From the NCBI RefSeq assembly GCF_001552215.1, contig NZ_BCQT01000006.1:62001-126000 (forward strand): a stretch of 64,000 nt of DNA, in the 5' to 3' direction. The stretch comes from Actinomadura macra NBRC 14102. GTDB taxonomy: Bacteria > Actinomycetota > Actinomycetes > Streptosporangiales > Streptosporangiaceae. Within the stretch, counting starts at the first letter, position 1. Each line of letters starts with the position of its first letter. Below the pieces are notes generated by a model. It was not told the DNA's origin and did not search any database. It was given only the letters and a program-made list of their open reading frames with translations. The position numbers were made by a program, and so were the translations under genes. Positions 16,737 to 25,587 of the stretch are shown piece after piece.

Positions 16737-16830
16737 GGGTCTAGTTTCATCGACGCCTTCAAGGGGATGCCCGGTGCGTGTGCGACCGGCGTCCGCGACT
16801 GACGGGAGTGGTGCGTGAGCAGGGGCTGGC

Positions 16831-18114
16831 GTGGCTGAGGCAGGCGAAGCGGGAGGCCCGTTGCGGGTGGCCCTCCTCTCGTACCGGAGCAAGCCGCACT
16901 GCGGCGGGCAGGGTGTCTACCTCCGGCATCTGAGCCGCGAGCTGGCCGATCTCGGGCACCGTGTGGAGGTCCTGTCCGGGCAGCCGTATCCCGAACTGGA
17001 CCGCGACGAGATCACCCTCACCACGATCCCGAGCCTCGACCTGTACCGGGACGAGGACCCCTTCCGCACCCCCGCGCTCGCCGAGTTCCGCGACTGGATC
17101 GACGTCCTGGAGTTCGCCCACATGAAGACCGGCGGCTTCCCCGAGCCGCTGACCTTCAGCCTGCGCGTCCTGCGCGCCCTGCGGACCCGCCGCCGCGACT
17201 TCGACGTGGTGCACGACAACCAGGTCCTCGGCCTCGGCAACCTCGGCATCGCCCGGCTCGGCCTGCCGCTCGTCACGAGCATCCACCACCCGATCAGCGT
17301 CGACCGCCGCATCGAGCTGGAGGCCGCGCACGGCGTCAAGCAGAAGCTCGGCAAGCGCCGCTGGTACGGGTTCGTCGCGATGCAGGCGCAGGTGTCCAGA
17401 CGGATCGGGACGGTACTGACCGTCTCCGAGTCGTCCAAGGTCGACATCGTCAAGGACTTCAAGGTCGACCCGCGCGACATCGAGATCCTGCCGCTCGGCG
17501 TCGACACCCGCGTCTTCCACCCGCGCGGCGAGCGCGTTCCCGGCCGGATCGTCGCGATGGCCAGCGCGGACGCGCCGATCAAGGGCGTGGACGTGCTGCT
17601 GCGCGCGGTCGCCAAGGTCGCCACCGAGCGCGACGTCCACGTGATCGTCGTCAGCCGTCCCCAGAAGGACGGCCCGACCGAGAAGCTCGTCCGCGAGCTG
17701 GCCCTCGGCGAACGCGTGAAGTTCGTCAGCGGCATCAGCGACGAGGCGCTCGGTGAGCTGATGGCCTCGGCGGAGATCGCCGTCGTCCCGTCCCGCTACG
17801 AGGGGTTCTCGCTGCCCGCCGTCGAGCACATGGCGTCCGGCACGCCGCTGGTGGCCAGCCGCGCCGGCGCGCTGCCCGAGGTCGTCGGGGACGCGGGCGT
17901 CCTCGTCAAGCCCGGCGACGTCGAAGAACTGGCCGTGACCCTGCGCCGCCTGCACGACTCCTCCGCGGAGCGCGCGCGTGTCGGCGCCGCAGGTTTCGCA
18001 CGCGTCCAGGAACGCTTCGCCTGGCCCGCCGTGGCCCAGGCCACGGTCAAGCACTACCGCGCCGCCATCGAGCAGCAGAACTACCGGCGGCTGGCCGCCG
18101 CGCCAAGGCGGTAG
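16831..18114 (+). CDS. family 4 glycosyltransferase
   Basis: 427 residues from a GTG with AGGGG 5 nt upstream. GT-B fold: N-terminal half with C-G-G-Q-G-V-Y-L-R-H-L-S and H-D-N-Q, C-terminal half with A-S-A-D-A-P-I-K-G-V-D-V-L-L-R-A and the retaining-enzyme segment P-S-R-Y-E-G-F-S-L-P-A-V-E-H-M-A-S-G-T-P-L-V. No membrane segments. It heads an operon with a methyltransferase and a terpene-cyclase-fold protein, a trio that seems to travel together in actinomycetes. The joint product is unknown; glycosylation of a lipid or isoprenoid is a reasonable guess. Confidence 0.93.
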   Translation: MAEAGEAGGPLRVALLSYRSKPHCGGQGVYLRHLSRELADLGHRVEVLSGQPYPELDRDEITLTTIPSLDLYRDEDPFRTPALAEFRDWIDVLEFAHMKTGGFPEPLTFSLRVLRALRTRRRDFDVVHDNQVLGLGNLGIARLGLPLVTSIHHPISVDRRIELEAAHGVKQKLGKRRWYGFVAMQAQVSRRIGTVLTVSESSKVDIVKDFKVDPRDIEILPLGVDTRVFHPRGERVPGRIVAMASADAPIKGVDVLLRAVAKVATERDVHVIVVSRPQKDGPTEKLVRELALGERVKFVSGISDEALGELMASAEIAVVPSRYEGFSLPAVEHMASGTPLVASRAGALPEVVGDAGVLVKPGDVEELAVTLRRLHDSSAERARVGAAGFARVQERFAWPAVAQATVKHYRAAIEQQNYRRLAAAPRR

Positions 18115-18164
18115 GCACGCGAGGAGCCCGCCTCGGGTCTCCCCTGTACGGAAGGAGCACGACC

Positions 18165-18926
18165 CTGCTGACCGTGGATTTCCAGCGGTTCCGCGTCACC
18201 CCCGGAGACCGCGTCCTCGACATGGGATGCGGCGCCGGACGGCACGCCTTCGAGCTGTACCGCAGGGGCGCCGACGTCGTGGCCTTCGACCAGGACGCCG
18301 GCGAACTGGACGGCGTCGAGAAGATGTTCGGGGCCATGCGCCTCGAAGGTGAGGTACCCGAGGACGCGACCGCCGAGACCGTGCAGGGTGACGCGCTCGA
18401 TCTGCCGTTCCCCGACGACCATTTCGACGGGATCGTCGCGTCCGAGGTGCTGGAGCACATCCCCGACGACATGCGGGCGATGCGCGAGCTGCTGCGCGTC
18501 CTCAAGCCGGGCGGGAGGCTCGCGGTGACCGTGCCGAGCTGGCTGCCCGAGCGGGTCTGCTGGGCACTGTCGGAGGACTACCACACCGCCCCCGGCGGGC
18601 ACGTGCGGATCTACACCCGCGCCGAGCTGGAGGCCAAGCTGAAGTCGGTCGGCTTCAAGGTCGGCGGGCACCACCACGCGCACGGGCTGCACGCCCCGTA
18701 CTGGTGGATCAAGTGCGCCGTCGGCGTCAACAACGACGCCAACCCCCTCGCCAAGGCCTACCACCAGATCCTCGTGTGGGACATCATGAAGCGCCCGCTC
18801 GCCACCCGCCTCGCCGAACGCGTCATGAACCCGGTGATCGGCAAGAGCGTCGTCGTCTACCTCGCCAAGCCCGCGACGCCGGGCACCCCCGCCGCCCCCG
18901 CCAAGGAGACGGCGGATGCGGGCTGA
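18165..18926 (+). CDS. class I SAM-dependent methyltransferase with probable CTG start
   Basis: Methyltransferase fold with D-M-G-C-G-A-G-R-H-A (motif I), a GD-A-L-D-L-P-F-P motif III region, and E-V-L-E-H-I-P-D-D. The nearest conventional start is the GTG at 18174, but the only ribosome-binding site, GAAGGAG at 18151-18157, is then 16 nt away. A CTG at 18165 lies 7 nt from it and gives a protein beginning (M)-L-T-V-D-F, which fits the usual N-terminus of this family. I therefore annotate 253 residues from CTG. It sits between the glycosyltransferase and the cyclase-fold gene, with an 11-bp overlap with the latter. Confidence 0.82.
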   Translation: MLTVDFQRFRVTPGDRVLDMGCGAGRHAFELYRRGADVVAFDQDAGELDGVEKMFGAMRLEGEVPEDATAETVQGDALDLPFPDDHFDGIVASEVLEHIPDDMRAMRELLRVLKPGGRLAVTVPSWLPERVCWALSEDYHTAPGGHVRIYTRAELEAKLKSVGFKVGGHHHAHGLHAPYWWIKCAVGVNNDANPLAKAYHQILVWDIMKRPLATRLAERVMNPVIGKSVVVYLAKPATPGTPAAPAKETADAG

Positions 18927-20028
18927 GGCCGCCCCGCCTTCGGTCTCGGGCATCGTGACCAGGGACGACATCGTCGCCACGGCACAGAGCATCGCGGCGC
19001 AGCAGGAGGAGTCCGGAGCGATCCCCTGGTTCTCCCCCACGGCCGGCGTCCCCGGCCACGTGGACGCCTGGAACCATGTCGAGGCCGCGATGGCCCTCAC
19101 CGCCGCCGGTCTGCGCGAGGAGTCCAGGCGCGCGTACGAATGGCTGCGGGACGTCCAGCGCCCGGACGGGTCGTGGCCCGCGAAGTGGGTGCTGGGCGAG
19201 GTCACCGAGCCGGGCGGGGAGTCCAACCACGCCGCCTACGCCGCGGTGGGCGTCTGGCACGAGCTGCTGATGACCGGCGACGAGGACTTCGCACGGCGCA
19301 TGTGGCCGTCCGTCCGGCGGGCGATCGACTTCACGCTCGGCCTCCAGACCCGGCGCGGAGAGATCATCTGGATCCGCCGCGAGGACGGCGAACCGTCCGA
19401 CCACGCGCTGCTGACCGGCTGCTCGTCCATCTACCAGTCGCTGCGCTGCGCCGTGGCGCTCGCCGAGCACCTCGGCGAGCACCAGCCGGGCTGGGAACTC
19501 GCGACCGACCAGCTCGGCCACGTCGTCGCCGCCCACCCGGAGGCGTTCGCCGACAAGAGCCGCTGGTCGATGGACTGGTACTACCCGGTGCTCGGCGGCC
19601 CCGTCCGCGGCGAGGCCGCCACGCGCCGCCTCGCCGAGGACTGGGACACCTTCGTCGTCCCGGGACTCGGCTGCCGTTGCGTGTCCGACCAGCCGTGGGT
19701 GACCGCGGCCGAGAGCTGCGAGCTGGTGCTGGCCCTGGACGCCGCGGGCGACCGCGACCGCGCCCTGGAACTGTTCGCCTCCATCCAGCACCTCCGCCAC
19801 GAAGACGGCTCGTACTGGACGGGCTGGCAGTTCGAGCACCGGCGCCACTTCCCCGGCGACCGCTCCACCTACACGGCCGCCGCGGTCGTCCTGGCGGCGG
19901 ACGCCCTCGAAGGCGCCTCCCCCGGCGCCCGCCTCTTCAAGGAGATCGCCGGCCGCCCCCTGGGCCCCAGCGAGGCGTCCGACCCCCTCGCCTGCGGCTG
20001 CGCCCTGGTCGCCACCGCCCGACGCTGA
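18916..20028 (+). CDS. prenyltransferase/squalene-cyclase-fold protein
   Basis: 370 residues, helical, with repeated Q-R-P-D-G-S-W-P-A-K-W (a QW-type motif) and other (alpha/alpha)6-barrel features such as G-E-S-N-H-A-A-Y-A and E-D-G-S-Y-W-T-G-W. The acidic D-x-D-D motif of class II cyclases is not obvious, so catalysis is uncertain. The ATG overlaps the methyltransferase end by 11 bp. Such proteins are often labelled prenyltransferase in actinomycete genomes with no proven reaction. Its 3' end overlaps the convergent small gene at 19,937 by 92 bp. Confidence 0.78.
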   Translation: MRAEAAPPSVSGIVTRDDIVATAQSIAAQQEESGAIPWFSPTAGVPGHVDAWNHVEAAMALTAAGLREESRRAYEWLRDVQRPDGSWPAKWVLGEVTEPGGESNHAAYAAVGVWHELLMTGDEDFARRMWPSVRRAIDFTLGLQTRRGEIIWIRREDGEPSDHALLTGCSSIYQSLRCAVALAEHLGEHQPGWELATDQLGHVVAAHPEAFADKSRWSMDWYYPVLGGPVRGEAATRRLAEDWDTFVVPGLGCRCVSDQPWVTAAESCELVLALDAAGDRDRALELFASIQHLRHEDGSYWTGWQFEHRRHFPGDRSTYTAAAVVLAADALEGASPGARLFKEIAGRPLGPSEASDPLACGCALVATARR

Positions 20029-20332
20029 AAAGCGGCGCGCTGGTCGCCGCCTTGTAGGCCACCCCGAACCTCACCCACGGTTCGAGCCGCAACCCGATTT
20101 CCGTGACCGCCCCTTCCAGGTCGTGGCACGGCGCGATCGGGTCGCCGGTCGAGGCGATGAACCACGGCACCCCGCCCACCCCGGTCTTCACGTGGACGCT
20201 CTCCCCGACCGAGGGCAGGCAGTGCGAGAACACGTGCAGCCGCGCCGGCACCTGGTCGTAGCGCGGACGCGACGACCACCCCGCGGTGGCCAGCACCCGC
20301 GCGAGCAGGTCGAGATACTGCGGCGAGGTCAC
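19937..20332 (-). CDS. small conserved protein downstream of a regulator partner
   Basis: 131 residues from a GTG that overlaps the stop of the upstream gene by 4 bp (GTGA). The first 90 residues look well ordered (V-F-S-H-C-L-P-S-V-G-E-S-V-H-V; G-G-V-P-W-F; G-D-P-I-A-P-C-H-D). The last 30 are Arg/Gly-rich and lie antisense to the cyclase-fold gene, so the C-terminus may be a read-through extension. Pairs of such proteins next to XRE/TPR regulators are common in actinomycetes; their function is unknown. Confidence 0.65.
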   Translation of the reverse strand: MTSPQYLDLLARVLATAGWSSRPRYDQVPARLHVFSHCLPSVGESVHVKTGVGGVPWFIASTGDPIAPCHDLEGAVTEIGLRLEPWVRFGVAYKAATSAPLFSVGRWRPGRSRRRGGRTPRWGPGGGRRSP

Positions 20333-20562
20333 AGGCCGTCCCGCGCGGCGGTCACGTCCAATGCCCTGATGCCGGAGCGCAGACCATCGGGGGTGTCGGC
20401 GTCCACGGTGGCGGCCTTGTCCATATCCTCGGGGGCCAGCGGCCCCCGCATGGCCCACCACCGATCGGTGTCAGTGGTGTGGATGATCGACCACCCCGGA
20501 AACTCCTCCCGCAGCGCCGCCTTCTGAGCGTCGACGTCGCCGACGACCGTTCCGTTTCTCAC
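20329..20562 (-). CDS. small conserved protein paired with XRE/TPR regulator
   Basis: 77 residues from a GTG preceded by GAGGA with a 5-nt spacer. It contains E-F-P-G-W-S-I-I-H-T and D-R-W-W-A-M-R-G-P-L, then D-A-D-T-P-D-G-L. This compact pattern recurs in small actinomycete proteins encoded beside helix-turn-helix regulators. It is divergent from the regulator at 20,753 and translationally coupled to the next gene. No biochemical role is known to me. Confidence 0.75.
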   Translation of the reverse strand: MRNGTVVGDVDAQKAALREEFPGWSIIHTTDTDRWWAMRGPLAPEDMDKAATVDADTPDGLRSGIRALDVTAARDGL

Positions 20563-20752
20563 CTATTCCTCACTTCGGTCAGGCCCCGAACCCTGGCGTG
20601 CACCCGCCGGACCGCGGCTTGTGATTTCGGATGCGGGTCGCCTCCCCGCGCCAACCGAGTGAAACGCCTGCACGGAGAGTCACGGAACACCGACAATGAA
20701 GGACCGGTAGGGGTGCCTGCCCCTGCCCCCGGATCCGATGGAGGGCTCGACC

Positions 20753-22057
20753 ATGACGGATCGTCGTCCCGCATGGGCCGCACGGCTGGAGGCCGAACGT
20801 CTCCAGCGCCACTGGGGAAAACACGAGATGGCGCGCCGACTCCTCACCCACATCGGGATCACCTCCACACCCGACAAGGTGAAGAATCTGGCCAACCAGA
20901 TCCGCGGCTACGAGAATGGCGACCACTACCCGCGCAACTGGGACTACGTCTACTCCGAGGTACTCGACCTCCCACAAGACGAACTTTTCCCCGCCCCGCC
21001 ACCCGAGCACGACACCTCGCCGCTGGGTACCGTGGATCAGAGTCACACTCCAGGGCAGGAGGACGACGACATGAAACGCCGCGCCGCGTTACACCTCTTT
21101 GCCGCTCTGGGCGCAGGCGCAGCCGTTCCGCCCGGCGTCCTGGAGGAACTGCTTTCCGGTATCGAGGACGTCCTTAGGTTCAGAACCGATGTCGAAGAGT
21201 GGGAACGGGTGGTAGACGACTATGGTCACCAGCTTTACCGGCGGCAGTTCGACGTGCTCGTCCCAGCATTGGCAGCGGACATCGTCGCTGTCGGCCAGCT
21301 ACTCAAGGCGAGCCGTCCGCCCCACGAACAAGCCGGTCTTCTCCGGGTGAGCGCCGGGCTTTCCGGCATCTTGGCCGACACGCTGGGCAATGTGGGCGAT
21401 GACCGCGCCGCGCGCCGTGCCTGGAGCACCGCACGCCGCGCAGCCGACGCGTCCGGTGACCGTACGCTGCGGGTCTGGACGCGTGGCCGAGCCGCTCAGC
21501 ATGCGAGTTGGGTGGGCACCTCCCACAATGCGGTCATGAGCATGGTCGATGATGCCGTTGAAATCGCTGACGGCGTCCCGTCCTCGGGCATCGCACGCGC
21601 CTACGCCGCCGGCGCATGGACGGCTGCCTCTCGCGGCGACCACACCACGGCGTCCGACAACCTCACAAAGCTGAAGCGCACGTTCGACCAACTCCCCCAC
21701 CGTTCCAGCGAACCGACCATTCTCGGTTTCCAAGAGGGGCAACTACGCTGGAACGAGGCGTATGTGCGCACCGCTGGTAATAGCAAACGCGCGACGACAG
21801 CGATCGACGAAGCTGAGGCCCTCTATCCCCCGACCGCAACGGCGCCGATCGTCAACCTCCACCTCATGCGCGCCATCAACCAGGTCGGACGTGGCGAGGT
21901 GCGCGATGGCCTCGATCTGGCCGTGACATCACTCGCTGAGCGGCCACGCCCGGTCATGGCAACACGTCAACTGGTCGACCAGCTGTTGGACACCGTTCCT
22001 CCTACGGCCCATGCTCTCCCGGCCGCGCAAGATCTTCGCGCACTCACGGCTACCTGA
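20753..22057 (+). CDS. XRE-family HTH regulator with TPR-like domain
   Basis: 434 residues from the ATG at 20753, behind GGAGGG (20740-20745). Residues 10-60 form a helix-turn-helix-like region (W-G-K-H-E-M-A-R-R-L-L; I-R-G-Y-E-N-G-D-H-Y-P-R-N-W). Met-Lys-Arg-Arg and an Ala-rich segment follow, then a helical repeat region to the end typical of SARP/NsdA-like TPR regulators. It lacks an N-terminal signal, so the Ala-rich segment is probably a linker. Third-position GC is visibly lower than in neighbouring genes, which may indicate separate ancestry. It probably controls the two small divergent genes. Confidence 0.85.
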   Translation: MTDRRPAWAARLEAERLQRHWGKHEMARRLLTHIGITSTPDKVKNLANQIRGYENGDHYPRNWDYVYSEVLDLPQDELFPAPPPEHDTSPLGTVDQSHTPGQEDDDMKRRAALHLFAALGAGAAVPPGVLEELLSGIEDVLRFRTDVEEWERVVDDYGHQLYRRQFDVLVPALAADIVAVGQLLKASRPPHEQAGLLRVSAGLSGILADTLGNVGDDRAARRAWSTARRAADASGDRTLRVWTRGRAAQHASWVGTSHNAVMSMVDDAVEIADGVPSSGIARAYAAGAWTAASRGDHTTASDNLTKLKRTFDQLPHRSSEPTILGFQEGQLRWNEAYVRTAGNSKRATTAIDEAEALYPPTATAPIVNLHLMRAINQVGRGEVRDGLDLAVTSLAERPRPVMATRQLVDQLLDTVPPTAHALPAAQDLRALTAT

Positions 22058-22155
22058 GAACTCGCGCTCGCATCGGGATGTGTCTTCCGGACCTGCGTTC
22101 TTACCCCCATGGTCTTTCCGCGTGACGCTCCCGCCGTGAGATACGAGCCCCGTGG

Positions 22156-23109
22156 TCAGAAGGTGGCGATCGGGTTGACCGGGCTGCCGGACGTACCGGC
22201 GAAGCGGACCGGCGCGACCGCGAGCTGGAAGTCCCACTGGCCGAGTTCGGCGGCCGTCGTCGCGCATCCTTCCAGATCGCAGTTGTCGAGCAGCCACAGA
22301 CCCATCGCGACGAGGCCCACGGCGTGAACCGGCATCAACACGTCCTCGTACCCCGACGGCTGAACGTCCTGGGGGGTGTCGGCGCCGATCAGCGCGATGC
22401 CCCGTTCGTGCAGCCACGGCAGGCAGGACGCGTGCCAGCCGGCCTGCATGAAACCGCCGGCCGCACCGGCCTCGTGCCGGGCGCGGCCACGGCCGGTCCG
22501 CAGGAGCACCGCATCGCCGGATCGCACCCGCACGCCCTGGCGGCGCTCGGCCTCCTCAAGATCGTCGGGAAACACGCCCTGCCCCGGTTCCAACCACGGC
22601 ACATCGCGAACCTTCGCGATGTCCAGCAGGACACCACGGGTGATGATCCCGTTCGCCGCCGCCGTGACGGCCGCCCACGCCGATCCCGTCGCGGCGTCGA
22701 CCATCGAGTGCGACCGCCCGTTGTACATCGTTCCGTCCCAGAAGATGTGGCACGGCGAGTCGACGTGGGTGAGGGTGTTGCCGTGGAAGCTGATGCCGAG
22801 CCGCTCGGACGAGAAGCCCCAGCGCCGGTCCTTGTGGAATCCGGACGGCATGTTCTCGGCACCCGGCATGTCGGCGGCACATGGGCACGTCGTCGTCGAC
22901 CGCTCCATGTCCTCCGGGACGGCGACCTCCCATGCGCATGACACGCTCCTGCCGTGGCGTACGGCCCGCGCCGCCGCCAGCCGGACGTCGTCGGTGATGT
23001 GGTTCAGGGTGCCGAGCTCGTCGTCGTCGCCCCACCGTCCCCAGTTCGACAGCGTGTCGAAGTACCCGAGCACGTCGTCCTGTGGGGGTATCGGTCGCCC
23101 TGCCGTCAT
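22156..23109 (-). CDS. cyclase-family metal hydrolase (PF04199-like)
   Basis: 317 residues from the ATG at 23109 (GGAGGAG 11 nt upstream); a GTG at 23172, immediately after the previous stop, would add 21 residues. Family marks: S-N-W-G-R-W-G-D-D-D-E-L-G-T-L-N near the N-terminus and H-G-N-T-L-T-H-V-D-S-P-C-H, corresponding to the metal-binding H-x-G-T-H-x-D-x-P-x-H. Members include kynurenine formamidase and polyketide-associated cyclases. As the last gene of the scaffold-peptide operon it could hydrolyse or cyclise the small product. A kynurenine-type substrate is only a suggestion. Confidence 0.85.
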   Translation of the reverse strand: MTAGRPIPPQDDVLGYFDTLSNWGRWGDDDELGTLNHITDDVRLAAARAVRHGRSVSCAWEVAVPEDMERSTTTCPCAADMPGAENMPSGFHKDRRWGFSSERLGISFHGNTLTHVDSPCHIFWDGTMYNGRSHSMVDAATGSAWAAVTAAANGIITRGVLLDIAKVRDVPWLEPGQGVFPDDLEEAERRQGVRVRSGDAVLLRTGRGRARHEAGAAGGFMQAGWHASCLPWLHERGIALIGADTPQDVQPSGYEDVLMPVHAVGLVAMGLWLLDNCDLEGCATTAAELGQWDFQLAVAPVRFAGTSGSPVNPIATF

Positions 23110-23172
23110 CCCAGCATCGACTCCTCCGGTCACGCGCTTCAAGGCCCCAAGGCCCGGTGAACTAGCTGACAC

Positions 23173-24267
23173 CTAGATCAGCGGGCCAGCGGTCGGGAGG
23201 TAGGGTACGGCACGGCAGAGTTCGACGATCGTCAGTTCTCCGGCGGAGTAGGTGTTGCGGACACCGAGCCCGATGGTGCCCGCGAGCCGGGCGAGTTCGG
23301 GCAGGCTGCGTTGGCTGCCGCCGAACTGGACCAGCATGCGCAGATCGAGGGCGGTCCTGGGGGCGCTGCCGTTGGTGCGCAGGTGTTCGATCACGAAGAC
23401 GCGTCCCGTATCGCCGGCCGCGTCCCGGCACCGGCTCAGGATTCGCCCGCACGCCTCGTCGTCCCAGTTGTGCAGGACGTTGGCCAGTGCATAGCCCCCT
23501 GCTCCGGGCGGGAGAGTGCCGAAGAAGTCGCATTCCTTCACCTCGACGCGGTCGGCCACGACGGCCAGGAGGGTCCGGGCGGTGGCCGCGCTTCCGGGGC
23601 GCTCGACGAGGGTGCCGCGCAACGTCGGGAACTCGGCCAGCATCCTGGCGAGGAGCCGGCCATCACCGCCGCCCACGTCGATCACATGGCCCAGCGCCGC
23701 CCAGTCGTACGCGCGGATGATCGCCGGCAGGCAGGTCTCCATGCGAGAGGACATGAACGCATCGAATCCGGCTGCCAACTGGGGATCGTTCTCCAAGTCG
23801 CCCCAGAAGGTCCGGCCGTACCGAGTGGCATAGGCGGGCTGGCCGGTGCGGATGCTGTGCAGCAGTTCGACGAAGGTGAGCTCTGCCCGTCCCAGAGCGC
23901 CCTCCATATCCAGAACGGCGCGCACACTTCGTGGGTGGTCGTCCCGCAAGGGATACCCGCGGGGCGTGAGCCGGTAGCGCCCGGCGGTGTCACAGGTGAG
24001 GATGCCCCCGGCCTCCAGATGCCGGAGCAGCCGTTCCAGTGCATCGGGGCCGGTCCGCAGGCGGCCGGCGAGTTCGTCCGCCGAACTTCCCCTGTCCGCG
24101 ATGTGGTCGGCGAGCCGCAGCGTGGCCGCCACGCGGATGGCCATCGGGAGGGCCAGGTCCGCTCGTTCCCTCAGCTCCCTGTCTCCCCAGGCACCGTTGG
24201 GAATGACCTCCTTCGCGCTCACGGGTTCGCGGGGCGTCCGCTTCGGGGCTGGGGCCTGCTCGCGCAT
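23173..24267 (-). CDS. O-methyltransferase of the plant-type/polyketide family (PF00891-like)
   Basis: 364 residues. An N-terminal winged-helix dimerisation part (A-A-T-L-R-L-A-D-H-I-A-D-R-G, L-L-R-H-L-E-A-G-G-I) is followed by the SAM domain: H-V-I-D-V-G-G-G-D-G-R-L, V-E-R-P-G-S, and L-A-N-V-L-H-N-W-D-D-E, whose H-N-W-D-D-E is the catalytic His region of small-molecule O-methyltransferases. It lies 19 bp downstream of the FMN reductase gene in the same operon. It probably methylates a phenolic or N-hydroxyl group on the pathway product. Confidence 0.9.
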   Translation of the reverse strand: MREQAPAPKRTPREPVSAKEVIPNGAWGDRELRERADLALPMAIRVAATLRLADHIADRGSSADELAGRLRTGPDALERLLRHLEAGGILTCDTAGRYRLTPRGYPLRDDHPRSVRAVLDMEGALGRAELTFVELLHSIRTGQPAYATRYGRTFWGDLENDPQLAAGFDAFMSSRMETCLPAIIRAYDWAALGHVIDVGGGDGRLLARMLAEFPTLRGTLVERPGSAATARTLLAVVADRVEVKECDFFGTLPPGAGGYALANVLHNWDDEACGRILSRCRDAAGDTGRVFVIEHLRTNGSAPRTALDLRMLVQFGGSQRSLPELARLAGTIGLGVRNTYSAGELTIVELCRAVPYLPTAGPLI

Positions 24268-24286
24268 GATCGGCTCCTTGGGGTGG

Positions 24287-24892
24287 TCACTTGCGCGTGC
24301 CCGCCGGGGTCCGGGCGGCTCGTCTCCGGGCGCTGATGAGAGAGTGCGAGACGACCTGCCCCAACATCACCTGGAGCTGGACGCGTGTCCGCTCAGTCAC
24401 GGGTGTGCCCGCGCCGTCGACGAGCGCCTGCTCGTTGGAGAGGGCGACACCGAGCGGGGTGGGCCAGCCGCGGAGCGCGTGCCCGATCGTCCGCAGCATG
24501 CCGAGGGTGCTCGCCGCGCCCTGCTCTCCGCGGGCCACGGCGACGCAGCCGATCGCCCGGCCGTCCAGAAGGGGCCGGGTCGCCTCGGCCAGATCGTTGA
24601 CGTAGTCGATCGCGTTCTTCAGCAGGCCGGACACGGCGCCGTGGTAGGCGGGCGACACCAGGACGACGGCATCCGCCTGTTCCATCGCCTGGAGGTAGTC
24701 GTGGACCTCCGGCCCGTGGTCGGCCGCGGCGCCGCGGCGATAGAACGGGAACTCCAGGTCCGCGCCGCGGAAGACACGGGTGACGGCCCGGTACTGCACG
24801 CAGTGGCCGGCGCACCAGTCGGCGATACCGCCTGTCGTGGAGTTCCCGCTGAGGGATCCGCTGAGGAAAACGATCTTCGGTGCCACATTCAT
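24287..24892 (-). CDS. NAD(P)H-dependent FMN reductase
   Basis: 201 residues of the flavodoxin-like reductase family. I-V-F-L-S-G-S-L-S-G-N-S-T-T near the start is the FMN-phosphate loop, and V-S-P-A-Y-H-G-A-V-S-G-L-L-K-N-A-I-D-Y is the characteristic flavin-contact segment. The ATG at 24892 has GGAG with a 5-nt spacer; an ATG at 24913 overlapping the VOC stop (ATGA) is an alternative adding 7 residues. It could supply reduced flavin to an oxygenase in the operon or act directly on a quinone-like intermediate. Confidence 0.9.
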   Translation of the reverse strand: MNVAPKIVFLSGSLSGNSTTGGIADWCAGHCVQYRAVTRVFRGADLEFPFYRRGAAADHGPEVHDYLQAMEQADAVVLVSPAYHGAVSGLLKNAIDYVNDLAEATRPLLDGRAIGCVAVARGEQGAASTLGMLRTIGHALRGWPTPLGVALSNEQALVDGAGTPVTERTRVQLQVMLGQVVSHSLISARRRAARTPAGTRK

Positions 24893-24909
24893 GCGGGCTC
24901 CTGTCTGTG

Positions 24910-25587
24910 TCATGGCAGTCTCAGGGCCGTCTCGGCCCGCCCGGCGTCGCCGTCGCGTACGGCGATCGTGACCTCCCGCACGCCGTCGGGTGCGGAGGGG
25001 TCGGCCTGGACGGGAAGGCCGGGGCCGCCGAGCCAGTCGGACAGGTCGTCGTGGCCGCCCACCGTGATGGACGAGAACGCCGTGGGCGTGCGCCGGTGCT
25101 CGGCGGCGGCCAGCTCGCGCGGAACCCGGGCACGGCGCCCGGGCCCGTCGCCGTATTCGAGGAAGAAGGGGCGCGAGGGCTGCCGCCACGCGGCGGCGAA
25201 GCCCGCCTCCGCCCAGGGCAGGCGCTGCCCGTCGGCCCGGACGGACTCCCCGTGCCGCAGTCCGCCGTCATCGCCGAGCACCTTGCCGATCCGCTCCGCC
25301 GTCTCCCGGATGTCGTCGACGTGGACGACCCAGGTCAGGAAGGCGGGGCCGGCCGCGGTCCGCTCCATGAACGACTCGCGTATGCCCCTGCCCGCCATGG
25401 CGGCCTCGTCGTGCGGCACGACCACTTCGAGGTACTGGACCTCGGACGAGTCGAACGGCACGATCCAGCAGGTGGTGCCGTTGTGCAGCCGCCCGCCCAG
25501 CACGAGGCCGAAGCCGTGCCGCTCGCGCAGCAGCGCGCGCACGGGCTCGACGTCGCGTGCGCCGATCATCACATGGTCGATGCGCAT
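24910..25587 (-). CDS. VOC/glyoxalase-like protein
   Basis: 225 residues beginning M-R-I-D-H-V-M-I-G-A-R-D, with a middle H-V-D-D-I-R-E-T and P-F-F-L-E-Y-G-D-G-P, as in glyoxalase-like-domain proteins of the vicinal-oxygen-chelate fold. Potential metal ligands are H5 and the late E of F-L-E-Y. GGAAGGGAAG lies directly before the ATG. It overlaps the end of the FAD oxidoreductase by 19 bp and the alternative FMN-reductase start by 4 bp. Role in the pathway could be isomerisation, ring opening or binding of the product. Confidence 0.8.
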   Translation of the reverse strand: MRIDHVMIGARDVEPVRALLRERHGFGLVLGGRLHNGTTCWIVPFDSSEVQYLEVVVPHDEAAMAGRGIRESFMERTAAGPAFLTWVVHVDDIRETAERIGKVLGDDGGLRHGESVRADGQRLPWAEAGFAAAWRQPSRPFFLEYGDGPGRRARVPRELAAAEHRRTPTAFSSITVGGHDDLSDWLGGPGLPVQADPSAPDGVREVTIAVRDGDAGRAETALRLP

